Shown in pieces: positions 8,468-16,204 of a stretch of DNA of 31,808 bases (positions within the stretch are counted from its first letter, which is position 1; every line of letters starts with the position of its first letter). Origin of the DNA: CAZCDM01 sp964497475. GTDB lineage: Bacteria; Planctomycetota; Phycisphaerae; SM23-33. The notes beneath the pieces are model-generated. The model saw nothing but the letters and a program-made list of their open reading frames with translations, did no database searches and was not told the origin of the DNA. The stretch covers positions 1-31,808 of the forward strand of contig CAZCDM010000010.1 of the NCBI GenBank assembly GCA_964497475.1. The letters are read 5' to 3'. The position numbers were made by a program, and so were the translations under genes.

Positions 8468-10088
8468 CCGCCAGACCTTCTCGCAGTGCCTGCGGATGAA
8501 AATCGCCGTAGCACTCATCGTGCTGCTGGCGGCTCTGCTGGGGCTGCTGCCGACGATCCTCCGCGGCGATAACACCCTGGCCGGATCGATCCGCACCGCG
8601 CTGAGCTACGGGGTGTCGCTCTCCAGCGGGCTGCTGAGTATCGTCATGCTGCTGGTGGCGGTGGCCGTCGTGGCTGGGGACGTGCAGGACAAAACCATCC
8701 ACCTGCTGATCGCCAAGCCCCTGGCCCGCTGGAAATATCTGCTGGGCCGATGGATCGGCGTGGTGATGCTCGGCGGGCTGCTGCTCGGCACGGCCGGTGG
8801 GTCGGTGTATCTGCTCGCACAGTATTTGCGAGAGCAACCGGCCGACGATCCGATCGATCGCGGCGTGGTCGAGACGGAGGTATTCACCGCCCGGCAGGCG
8901 GTGCGCCCCACGCCGCCGGATGTGCAGGCGGAGGTTCAGCGACGCATCGACCAGCTCAAGACCGATCAGCGATACGATGAAATCCTGGCGACCTTTCGCG
9001 CCGAGGGGTCACGTCGAGGCCTCGAGCCCGAGCAACGCCTTTTGACCGAGCTGACCAACCAGGCCCGCAGTCGGTTCGAGACGGCCGGGCCCGGCCGGGC
9101 CATCCAATGGACCTTCGAGAACATCAAGCCCCGGGGCCAGTCGGTAACGGGCGTTGGGAAGGTGGAATTGGCCCGGGCCGACCTGCGACGATTCCGCATC
9201 GCCGCGGGGAGCGAAATCATCGGGCGCATGATTTTTCAGGGCCCGGTTGAAATCAACGGATTCCCCGCCCGTGTCGCTCGCAAAGACATCACCAACTTCG
9301 ACATCATCTTCAGCGAAGAGCAGGCCAAGCGAACCGAGATTCGCGATCTTGCCGTCGGCGACGAGGTAGAGATTCTGCTTCAGCCGATGCTGCAGTTCCG
9401 CTACGAGGTCAAGCCCATTGGCGGCCGGGCCGAGAAGCTCTGGCGGGTGTTGCAGTTCGGCCCGCTGGAGGGGGCCGTCATGTACCAGGTCATCGGGCAG
9501 ACGGACCTGCGCGAGCCGGTGACAGTGACCGTGCCCGTCGAGGGCATTGCCGATGCCAAGGGCATGGGCGTGCGGTACGTCAACGCCGGCCCGCCGCCGC
9601 AGATGACGGGGGGGATTCCGCAGCGCCCGCCGTCGGTGCAGATCGTCGGCGAGGATGTCTCGGTGCTCTACCGCGTGGGCTCGTTTGGCGGCAATTTCCT
9701 GCGGGCGATGTTGCTGATCTTTTTTCAGCTTGCCTTCCTGGCAGCGATGGGCGTGTTCTTCGGCAGCTTCCTGTCGTTTTCAGTTGCGACGATGGCCAGC
9801 CTTGTGCTGCTGGTGGCCTCGTGGCCGATGACCTGGCTGGATGAATCGCTGAAGTGGTCCGGCAGTGGGTTGGACGTCCTTGGCAAGGCGACGGTGACGA
9901 CCCTTTCGCTGCTCATGCCTGGCCTGGGGCGGACCTCGCCGGCTGATCTTCTTGTCGACGGCATATACATCTCCTGGGGCCAGGTGGGCATGGCTCTGGC
10001 GGTCGTGCTGATCCTCCGGGCTGGGGCGTACCTGGCGCTGGGATGTCTGATCTTCCACAAACGCGAGCTGGCGCGGGTGCAGGTATGA
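8445..10088 (+). CDS. ABC-2 type permease with large extracytoplasmic insert
   Basis: A 547-residue membrane protein beginning 'MRTIWAVARQTFSQCLRMK', the characteristic amphipathic N-terminus of ABC-2 permeases, followed by hydrophobic helices near 20-38, 50-78 and 100-123. Residues about 130-420 are hydrophilic and form a large domain between helix 3 and the C-terminal helices (about 425-540). That layout resembles ABC-2 permeases of the Gld/Nos type with a long soluble loop. The true start overlaps the stop of the ATPase gene (ATGA). Because of the scaffold artefact the same start also appears at 8290, and I use the copy that is contiguous with the rest of the gene. It pairs with the ATPase at 7088-8293. 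The open frame upstream of 8445 (from 7974) is a shadow of the ATPase gene. The substrate is unknown. Confidence 0.88.
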   Translation: MRTIWAVARQTFSQCLRMKIAVALIVLLAALLGLLPTILRGDNTLAGSIRTALSYGVSLSSGLLSIVMLLVAVAVVAGDVQDKTIHLLIAKPLARWKYLLGRWIGVVMLGGLLLGTAGGSVYLLAQYLREQPADDPIDRGVVETEVFTARQAVRPTPPDVQAEVQRRIDQLKTDQRYDEILATFRAEGSRRGLEPEQRLLTELTNQARSRFETAGPGRAIQWTFENIKPRGQSVTGVGKVELARADLRRFRIAAGSEIIGRMIFQGPVEINGFPARVARKDITNFDIIFSEEQAKRTEIRDLAVGDEVEILLQPMLQFRYEVKPIGGRAEKLWRVLQFGPLEGAVMYQVIGQTDLREPVTVTVPVEGIADAKGMGVRYVNAGPPPQMTGGIPQRPPSVQIVGEDVSVLYRVGSFGGNFLRAMLLIFFQLAFLAAMGVFFGSFLSFSVATMASLVLLVASWPMTWLDESLKWSGSGLDVLGKATVTTLSLLMPGLGRTSPADLLVDGIYISWGQVGMALAVVLILRAGAYLALGCLIFHKRELARVQV

Positions 10089-10117
10089 CCCCCCGGCCAA
10101 GAGAATGAACCCTGTGC

Positions 10118-12076
10118 ATGCGAAATCGTGATCGTCTCATCCAGGCGGTGCTGGTTGTTCTGGCTGGCGGAATGCTGGCCGGTGGCGCTGCGCTGCAGGA
10201 GCCGATCCGCTCGGCCGGCAAGGCCAATGAGTTCATCACGCCCGAGACCGAAGCCGCCCTCGAAGCCAACCCCGAGCTGAGCATGTTGACCTCCCTGCCC
10301 GGCGGGCTGCGGGTGCTGGCGGTCAACTACCTCTGGATTCGCTCGCAGCAGGCCCACAATGCAGGCCGACACTACGACGCCTACCAACTGGCCGAGCTGA
10401 TTACCCAGCTCCAGCCCTACCAGCCGGGGGTCTGGGCGTTCCAGGCGTGGAACATGGCCTGGAACATCTCCGTGAAAACCAACACGCCCGAGGAACGTTG
10501 GCGATGGGTGTACGCGGGCGTTGAGCTGCTGCGGGATCGCGGCATTCCGCTGAACCCGCGCAGCCTGATTCTCTACAAGGAACTGTCCTGGATTTATTTC
10601 TCCAAGATCGGCGATACGCTCGACGAAGCTCACTGGACCTATAAGCAGCGGTGGGCGGGCATGATGCAGCGTGTTCTGGGCTCGCCGCCGCACGAAGAGA
10701 CCCTCGCCGAGACTCTCGCCGAACAGACCGGCCGCGCGATCAATGCCTTTCGCCCCATTGCCGATGCACCGCTCGATAAAGACCCTCGCCGCCAGGGACG
10801 CGAGCCGTTTCAGGACGATCAGCGGGAGGTCCTTCTGCAGGACGCTGCCGTGGCCGACCTGGCCGCGAAGCTCGATCCTCTCGGCGTGAAGGTGGACGAC
10901 TCGCTGCTGACGGCCTTTAATACCTGGAGCCTCTCGCCCGAGGTCAGTGTCGTCCGCAACGCGCCGCCCCGGCCGAGCAGTGACAGCGAGAAGGCTCTCA
11001 GCGAGCTGCTCAACGACCCGGCCCACGCTGAGCCGTTGGCCAAAGCACTGGCCTGGGTGCGGGCCCAGACGCTCTGGAACCAGTACCGGCTCGACCCGGA
11101 CTTCATGCTCGAACTGATGACCCGCTACGAGATTCCGCTGGACTGGCGTCATCCGGTTGCACACGGCCTGTACTGGGCCAGCTATGGTGTGAAGATGAAC
11201 CCCCCGGAGAATCCCAAGAGCATGACGGCCCTGAACAACAGCCGAAACGTCCTCAACTCGTTGAAGAAACTCACCGCCACGGGCCTGGTGAACGTCGAGC
11301 TTCGGCCTGATGCGCCGCTCTACCCGGACTATTTCGAATCGGCCGATCTGCGGTTCATCGAGCCGACGCACCAGCAGCACATCCGTTTGGCCAATGAGCT
11401 GATCGCGATATCGGGACGCCCGTTCGAGCGAAACACCTTCGCCTCGGGCCATGCCAATTACCTCAAAGAAGCCATCAATATGCTCACCGCCGACGGCCGC
11501 ATCGCCGCCGCCCAGCGGTACCTCGACTGGATTCGCGAAAACTACAAACGCACCGGACCCGACTGGGAGTTCGACAACGTCGAAGAGTTCGTCATCCACC
11601 ATCTCGGCAAAGATGGAACCGTCCGCTACGTCATCGCCCTGGAGCTGATGCAATTCACGCTCAAGCGGGCCATGCTCGCTCGCGGCATAGCGGACAATTC
11701 CGACGAGTACCAGCAGCGGATGGCTTTTGCAGTGCGGCTGTTTTCATTCTACCAGAAGGAGTCAACCCGCCGGCTGAAGCTGCCGCCCATGCGCGACATG
11801 CTCGCCATGATGCTTAGCAACCTGATGATTCGACCGCGAGCCCTCGGGGTAGCCCTGACGATCGAGCAACGCAGCGACCTCTATCTGGCCATGCAGGACC
11901 AGCCCGAGGTTCTCGTGCGGGTCTATCACCGCAGCGAGCCTGTCCTGCGACGCCTTTGTAAGGAAAATGAGCTGGACTTCGAAGCGGCCTTCCCCGAGCC
12001 GCCCGGGCTGGCAGAATTCCGCGAGCAGATCAAGCAACGCATGACCGGCCCGCAGCAGCGGGAAAAAATCGACTGA
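10118..12076 (+). CDS. Conserved planctomycetal-type exported protein with TPR-like helical repeats
   Basis: A 652-residue protein with an N-terminal hydrophobic segment (about residues 8-26, 'LIQAVLVVLAGGMLAGG') that could be a membrane anchor or signal peptide. After it come 'LPGGLRVLAVNYLWIRSQQ', 'YDAYQLAELITQLQPYQPGV' and 'WNMAWNISV', a pattern I recognise from long uncharacterised proteins of Planctomycetota that look TPR-like (paired helices with W/Y/A spacing). No catalytic motif is visible. It starts 29 bp after the ABC permease and is likely the last gene of that operon. It may be an accessory protein acting at the outer face of the membrane; this is inference. The ribosome site is weak. 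Confidence 0.8.
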   Translation: MRNRDRLIQAVLVVLAGGMLAGGAALQEPIRSAGKANEFITPETEAALEANPELSMLTSLPGGLRVLAVNYLWIRSQQAHNAGRHYDAYQLAELITQLQPYQPGVWAFQAWNMAWNISVKTNTPEERWRWVYAGVELLRDRGIPLNPRSLILYKELSWIYFSKIGDTLDEAHWTYKQRWAGMMQRVLGSPPHEETLAETLAEQTGRAINAFRPIADAPLDKDPRRQGREPFQDDQREVLLQDAAVADLAAKLDPLGVKVDDSLLTAFNTWSLSPEVSVVRNAPPRPSSDSEKALSELLNDPAHAEPLAKALAWVRAQTLWNQYRLDPDFMLELMTRYEIPLDWRHPVAHGLYWASYGVKMNPPENPKSMTALNNSRNVLNSLKKLTATGLVNVELRPDAPLYPDYFESADLRFIEPTHQQHIRLANELIAISGRPFERNTFASGHANYLKEAINMLTADGRIAAAQRYLDWIRENYKRTGPDWEFDNVEEFVIHHLGKDGTVRYVIALELMQFTLKRAMLARGIADNSDEYQQRMAFAVRLFSFYQKESTRRLKLPPMRDMLAMMLSNLMIRPRALGVALTIEQRSDLYLAMQDQPEVLVRVYHRSEPVLRRLCKENELDFEAAFPEPPGLAEFREQIKQRMTGPQQREKID

Positions 12077-12105
12077 CCGCTCAGCCCCGGTTCTCTCCAC
12101 CGGCG

Positions 12106-13107
12106 CTAGGCGGTATGATCTTCCAGTCGCTTGTTCGCGCAGATGATCGTATTCCGTAGAAGAATCGCCGTGGTCACGGCCCCCACCCCGCTGGGCACGG
12201 GCGTAATCGCGCGGACCTTCGACAAGGCACCCTGGAAATCCACATCGCCGACGGTCTGCATCATGATCTTGTCATTCTCGTTCCGCAGCGGATTGCCATC
12301 GTGATCGAAGTCGACCGGAATGCGGTTAATCCCCACGTCGATGATGATCGCATCGTCTTTGAGCATGTCGGCTGTGATCAACGGCCCGAGGTCCGGCAGG
12401 CAGACATGACGGTTCTGGGCCTTCAGCGTCCGGTAACCCTGCCATCGAATCTGCCGCACGCCCGTGGCGGGAATCACCACGTCGGCCTGGCGGGTGTGGG
12501 CGGCCAGGTCACGCGTGGCCGCATGACAGACAGTCACCGTCGGAGAGTAGTTGAAGCTCTGCAGCAGCATCATTGCCATCGGCTTGCCGAAAATCTCACT
12601 GTGTCCGACGATGACCACCTCCAGCCCGGCCAAGCCCTTCGGATCGGCGATGGTCCGGTTGAGCAGTTCCAGCGACGACAGGGCCGTGCAGGGGGCCAAA
12701 TCGCCCCGACCGTAAAACAGCCGGCCCAGGTTCGTGGGGTGCATGCCTTCGACATCTTTGTCCGGATGAATGCGGGTCTGTACGATTCGTGCATTGATCC
12801 GTGACGGCAGGGGCATTTGCAGGATGATCGCGCTGACGGCCGGGTCGCCGTTGAGATGCTCGATATGGGCGATCAATTCATCCTGGCTGGTCTCGGCCGG
12901 GAGTATCTGCAGGTCATACTCGATGTGCACGGCCTGGCAGGCCCGAGCCTGCATGTTGGTGTAGACCTTCGATGCCGGGCTCTCACCCACCTGGATCGCC
13001 ACCAGCCTGACAGGAGTTTGGTTTTCACGCAGCTGGCGGGCATCTTCAGCCACAGTCTGCTTGATTTCCTCAGCTACTGCATTTCCGTCAATGATCGTTG
13101 CGCTCAT
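12106..13107 (-). CDS. folD: FolD-family methylene-THF dehydrogenase (probably lacking cyclohydrolase activity)
   Basis: A 333-residue FolD-family enzyme of the tetrahydrofolate C1 pathway, interconverting 5,10-methylene- and methenyl-THF. Family marks are 'VGESPASKVYTNMQARAC' (40-57), 'ILQMPLP' (95-101), 'KDVEGMHPTNLGRL' (117-130), the Rossmann 'VIVGHSEIFGKPMAMML', 'IIIDVGINR' and the C-terminal 'ITPVPSGVGAVTTAILLRNT'. The catalytic lysine of bifunctional FolD (E. coli Lys54, four residues after the active-site Tyr) is Gln53 here. The conserved Asp (E. coli Asp121) is Glu120. Tyr49 and Gln97 are kept. In human and bacterial FolD that lysine is needed for cyclohydrolase activity, so a dehydrogenase-only enzyme is inferred. 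It is about 45 residues longer than E. coli FolD, with extra sequence around 'GYRTLKAQNRHVCLPDLG'. AGGA lies 7 nt before the start. Confidence 0.93.
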   Translation of the reverse strand: MSATIIDGNAVAEEIKQTVAEDARQLRENQTPVRLVAIQVGESPASKVYTNMQARACQAVHIEYDLQILPAETSQDELIAHIEHLNGDPAVSAIILQMPLPSRINARIVQTRIHPDKDVEGMHPTNLGRLFYGRGDLAPCTALSSLELLNRTIADPKGLAGLEVVIVGHSEIFGKPMAMMLLQSFNYSPTVTVCHAATRDLAAHTRQADVVIPATGVRQIRWQGYRTLKAQNRHVCLPDLGPLITADMLKDDAIIIDVGINRIPVDFDHDGNPLRNENDKIMMQTVGDVDFQGALSKVRAITPVPSGVGAVTTAILLRNTIICANKRLEDHTA

Positions 13108-13134
13108 GTGATTGTCCTCAAAGGGAAGTACCTT

Positions 13135-13163
13135 ACCCTATCGAAGTGGTATCGGAGAGTCAA
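13135..13163 (-). promoter_or_regulatory. Candidate sigma70-type promoter for folD
   Basis: On the minus strand TTGACT (13163-13158) is followed after 17 nt by TAGGGT (13140-13135). The -35 box matches 5 of 6 consensus bases and the -10 box 3 of 6. It lies about 28 bp upstream of the folD ATG, in the 141-bp divergent region. Confidence 0.4.
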
Positions 13164-13187
13164 TGACCCCGGCATGATGCAAAATAC

Positions 13188-13216
13188 TTGCAGAATCGCC
13201 GCCTCGGCGATACAGT
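13188..13216 (+). promoter_or_regulatory. Candidate promoter with inverted repeat for the pterin methyltransferase gene
   Basis: TTGCAG (13188-13193) and TACAGT (13211-13216) are 17 nt apart, about 30 bp upstream of the ATG at 13249. The spacer contains a perfect 6-bp inverted repeat, TCGCCG-CCT-CGGCGA, at 13195-13209. A protein bound there would block polymerase, so it could be an operator. The -35 match is weak. Confidence 0.38.
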
Positions 13217-13248
13217 GACGCGTTGAATCTTCACGAAAGGATCGTCCC

Positions 13249-14274
13249 ATGGACATGTCGAACTTCATCGTCATCGGTGAGAACATTCACTGCACCCTCA
13301 GCTACAAGGCTGACGGCGCTCGGGTCAGCCAGGCGCACGACGGCCGAAGCGGCGTGACGTACAAACTCGCCGGGCAGGACTGCATCCTGCCCATTCCCGA
13401 TGTGTGGGGCGACGTCTCGTCCATGTTCGCCCAGGGCAAGGTGCAGCACGTGGCCCTGGCAGTCTGGCAGGCCCGCAACGGCCAGGGCGACGACCGCCAG
13501 GCCGGCCTGGATTATCTCACCGCCCAGGCCCAGTCGCAGATCGACAACGGCGCCGCCTTCCTCGACGTCAATGTCGACGAGTACAGCAACGACCCCGCCG
13601 AGCAGGTCGTCGCGATGACCTGGCTGGCCGGGTTCCTGACCGAGAATTTCGACACGCCGCTGTCGATCGACTCGTCCAACGCCCAGACCCTCCGGGCCGG
13701 GCTGGAATGCTGCAACCCCGCCCACGGCGCGCCGCTGATCAACTCCGTCAGCCTCGAACGGGCCGACTGCGTCCCGTTGGTCAAGGAGTTCAACGCCGAA
13801 GCCGTCGTCAGCGCCGCCGGCAAGGAAGACCTGCCCACCGAAACCGAAGGGCGCCTGGGCAACTTCCGCCAGATCGTCGGCCAGCTCAATGACCTCGGCG
13901 TGGATAACACCCGCCTCCACCTCGACCCGCTGGTCTTCCCCGCCAGCACCGATCCGGAAAACGCCAAGCGGTTCTTCCAGGCCGTCGAAGCCACCCTCGC
14001 CGAGTTCCCCGGCGTGCACATCACCGGCGGCTACAGCAATATCAGCTTCGGCATGCCCAACCGCAAACTGCTGAACATGGTTTTTACCTACCTCTGTGCC
14101 GAGCACGGGGCCGACAGTGGCATCATCAACCCCGTCCACATGCCCCCGGCCGCCATCGGCGCGATGGACACCGCCTCCGAGCCGTTCCAGCTGGCCAAGG
14201 GCGTGCTCACCGGTACCGATGCATTCGGCATGGAGTACATCACCGCTCACCGCGACGGCCGATTGACGCTGTAG
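13249..14274 (+). CDS. Pterin-binding methyl-THF methyltransferase (AcsE/MetH-domain family)
   Basis: A 341-residue TIM-barrel protein of the pterin-binding family, which includes AcsE (methyl-THF:corrinoid/iron-sulfur protein methyltransferase) and the folate domain of MetH. Signature positions seen are 'GENIH' (10-14), 'LDVNVDE' (Asp106, Asn108), 'SIDSSN' (Asp141, Asn144), 'INSVS' (Asn165), 'HLDPLVFP' (Asp226) and 'GGYSNISFGMP' (Asn264). These correspond to the residues that hold the pterin ring and N5 in MeTr. It is about 80 residues longer than AcsE because of an N-terminal segment (15-80). The acceptor is expected to be a corrinoid protein, but none is encoded in this window. It is the only plus-strand gene in the C1 locus, divergent from folD and convergent (6 bp apart) with a homocysteine methyltransferase-like gene. 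AAAGGA precedes the start. Confidence 0.85.
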   Translation: MDMSNFIVIGENIHCTLSYKADGARVSQAHDGRSGVTYKLAGQDCILPIPDVWGDVSSMFAQGKVQHVALAVWQARNGQGDDRQAGLDYLTAQAQSQIDNGAAFLDVNVDEYSNDPAEQVVAMTWLAGFLTENFDTPLSIDSSNAQTLRAGLECCNPAHGAPLINSVSLERADCVPLVKEFNAEAVVSAAGKEDLPTETEGRLGNFRQIVGQLNDLGVDNTRLHLDPLVFPASTDPENAKRFFQAVEATLAEFPGVHITGGYSNISFGMPNRKLLNMVFTYLCAEHGADSGIINPVHMPPAAIGAMDTASEPFQLAKGVLTGTDAFGMEYITAHRDGRLTL

Positions 14275-14280
14275 CCCGGT

Positions 14281-15300
14281 TCAGGAGTCTCGCGATTCGC
14301 CGAGGATGCGCTCGTCGCGCTCGCGGATATTATCGGCCGAGCCGATGATCGTGTGCTTTTCCAGGTCGGGCGAGTAGCGGCTGCCCGGCACGGTGCGCCC
14401 CAGGGCTTCGGCCATCGCCCGCACATGGTGAGGCCCCGACCCGCAGCACGAGCCGATGAACCTCACGCCCGCATCGCGAGCGGCCAGAGCATACTCCGCC
14501 ATGTCCCGCCGGCTGAGCAGCAGGGGGTCCAGCTCCAGCGGAAACGCCAGCCGGCCCTCGTACCGTTGCACCTGGAAGTAGGGCTTTTCATCGCTGCATC
14601 GGTAGGCCACCGGCTGGGTCGCCACCGGACAGGAGACCGCCTGAACGGCCCGCCGGGCCAGAGGCAGCGTCCGGGCCGGGTCGCGGAAGCAGTTGATCCC
14701 TACGATATCCGCCCCCGCGTCGGCCAACTGCCTGAAGGCGTCCTCCAGCTCGACGTTATCCAGCGTGCGGTCCTGATACTTAAAGCCCAGCGTCACCATC
14801 GCCGGCAGCTCAGCGGCCCGCATCGCAGCGACGGCGATCAACGCCTCGCCGAGATACTCAATCGTCTCAGCCAGGAAGAAGTCGCACCCGCCGGGAAGCT
14901 GTGAAGCGATCTGCTGATCGAACTGCCGGCGCGTTTCGGCATGGCTGGTCGCATCGCCGGGGTTGTAGACCCACGTATTGCATAGGTTGCCCGCCACCAT
15001 GCAGCCGTACTCGTCGGCCACTCCGCGGGCGATCTTCACCGCCGCGATGTTCAGCTCCTCGACGTGCGCCTCCAGGCCACGCACACGCAGCTTTTCCTCG
15101 TGGCCGTAGTAGGTCACCGCCTGGAGCACCTCGGCCCCGGCCCGGGCGAAGTCCAACTGCATCTGCCGCACCGCTTCGGGCTGTTCGATCACCGCCTCGG
15201 GCGTGAACGGACCGGCCGAGACATACCCCCGGCGCTCCAGCTCGAAAATCGCACCCCCATCGCCCACCACCACGTCGTTTTGGATTTGTTCGAGAATCAT
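14281..15300 (-). CDS. Homocysteine S-methyltransferase / betaine-homocysteine methyltransferase-like protein
   Basis: A 339-residue protein of the Pfam S-methyl_trans family (BHMT, MmuM and the homocysteine domain of MetH). It starts 'VVVGDGGAIFELERRGY' and has the 'ADIVGINCF' strand with Cys204 and the C-terminal 'FIGSCCGSGPHHVRAM' with Cys285 and Cys286. These three cysteines are the usual zinc ligands that activate homocysteine thiol. The methyl donor cannot be read from sequence: betaine, S-methylmethionine or a corrinoid protein are all possible. Its neighbour is a pterin-binding methyltransferase, so the two could supply the folate and homocysteine half-reactions of a split methionine synthase. 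No Shine-Dalgarno sequence is evident, and a TACAAT box ends only 6 nt before the ATG. Confidence 0.87.
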   Translation of the reverse strand: MILEQIQNDVVVGDGGAIFELERRGYVSAGPFTPEAVIEQPEAVRQMQLDFARAGAEVLQAVTYYGHEEKLRVRGLEAHVEELNIAAVKIARGVADEYGCMVAGNLCNTWVYNPGDATSHAETRRQFDQQIASQLPGGCDFFLAETIEYLGEALIAVAAMRAAELPAMVTLGFKYQDRTLDNVELEDAFRQLADAGADIVGINCFRDPARTLPLARRAVQAVSCPVATQPVAYRCSDEKPYFQVQRYEGRLAFPLELDPLLLSRRDMAEYALAARDAGVRFIGSCCGSGPHHVRAMAEALGRTVPGSRYSPDLEKHTIIGSADNIRERDERILGESRDS

Positions 15301-15306
15301 GGCACC

Positions 15307-15312
15307 ATTGTA
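15307..15312 (-). promoter_or_regulatory. Possible -10 box giving a leaderless homocysteine methyltransferase transcript
   Basis: TACAAT on the minus strand lies 6 nt before the ATG at 15300, so transcription would begin at or next to the start codon. This fits the absence of a ribosome site there. No convincing -35 box is seen at 16-18 nt spacing. Confidence 0.3.
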
Positions 15313-15355
15313 GCCGCCCCCCGCCGCAGCGAAACGAAAAACCCCACGCGCAGTA

Positions 15356-16204
15356 TCAATACTCCGCCGGGAGGTGTTCGACTTCGGTCAGGCTGAAGAC
15401 CGGCCCGTCGATGCAGACATACTTGCTGCCGATATTGCACCGCCCGCACTTGCCGATCCCGCACTTCATCCGCATCTCGAACGACAGGTAGGTGTCGTCC
15501 GGCGCGAAGCCGAGCTTCTTGAGAACCGGCAGGGTGAACTTGAGCATGATCGGCGGGCCGCAGACCAGGCAGGCGGCGTTGGCGGCGGCCGGGGCGAGCT
15601 CTTCCAGCACAGCCGGGACGAACCCCACGTGCTGGTCCCAGCCGTCGGCTTGGGAGTCGACCGTCAGATGCACGTCGATGTCGTCGCGCTTCTGCCAGTC
15701 GAGGAATTCCTGCCGATAGAGAATCTCGCCCGGCTCGCGGGCGCCGTAGACCACGGTGATCGTGCCCACCGTCGGGCGGATCGACTCGTGCAGCAGGTAG
15801 CGGAGGGTCGAGCGGAGGGTCGTCACGGCAAAGCCGCCCGAGACGATGACGATGTCCTTGCCGGCCAGGGCTTCGACCGGGTACCCATTGCCCAGCGGCC
15901 CGCGGAGGCCCATCTGTCGGCCCGGCTCGCTGGCGTGCAACTGCGTGGTGACCACGCCCGTTTCGTACCGCTTGACGGTGAACTCGATGTAGTCCGCATC
16001 GAGCGGGCTGGAGGCAATGCCGATCGGGCTCTCGCCGTAGCCGGCCAGGCTCAGCTCGGCGAACTGGCCGATGCGGAAGTCAAAGGCCTTGCGGTCGGCC
16101 GGGTTGCGGAAGACCAGGCGGAACGTGCGGATGTCGCGGGCGTCGTTTTCGACGGTGATCTGATCGATCATCACCGGGTAGGGAATGTAGGGGTTGGCGG
16201 TCAT
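15356..16204 (-). CDS. FAD/NAD(P)-binding oxidoreductase subunit (AsrB / FlxA-type, PyrK-like)
   Basis: A 282-residue ferredoxin-NADP reductase family protein. The FAD-binding barrel covers about residues 10-110, with 'ESPIGIASSP' in place of the usual RxYS-type motif, and the nucleotide-binding half starts 'DIVIVSGGFAVTTLRSTLRY' (117-136). The usual GGIGLAP glycine/proline loop is altered to GGFAVTT, so pyridine nucleotide binding may differ. The C-terminal cysteines 248, 253, 256 and 264 ('KCGIGKCGRCNIGSKYVC') bind a [2Fe-2S] cluster as in AsrB, PyrK and the flavin subunit of the Flx complex. The start overlaps the stop of the upstream Fe-S gene as ATGA, showing tight co-translation. Its likely job is to carry electrons between NAD(P)H and the Hdr module; the direction is inferred. 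Confidence 0.9.
   Translation of the reverse strand: MTANPYIPYPVMIDQITVENDARDIRTFRLVFRNPADRKAFDFRIGQFAELSLAGYGESPIGIASSPLDADYIEFTVKRYETGVVTTQLHASEPGRQMGLRGPLGNGYPVEALAGKDIVIVSGGFAVTTLRSTLRYLLHESIRPTVGTITVVYGAREPGEILYRQEFLDWQKRDDIDVHLTVDSQADGWDQHVGFVPAVLEELAPAAANAACLVCGPPIMLKFTLPVLKKLGFAPDDTYLSFEMRMKCGIGKCGRCNIGSKYVCIDGPVFSLTEVEHLPAEY

Noticed and set aside
12077..12105. Intrinsic terminator between the convergent genes
   Set aside because: Only a 5-bp stem (CCGGT/ACCGG) is visible and there is no T-run.
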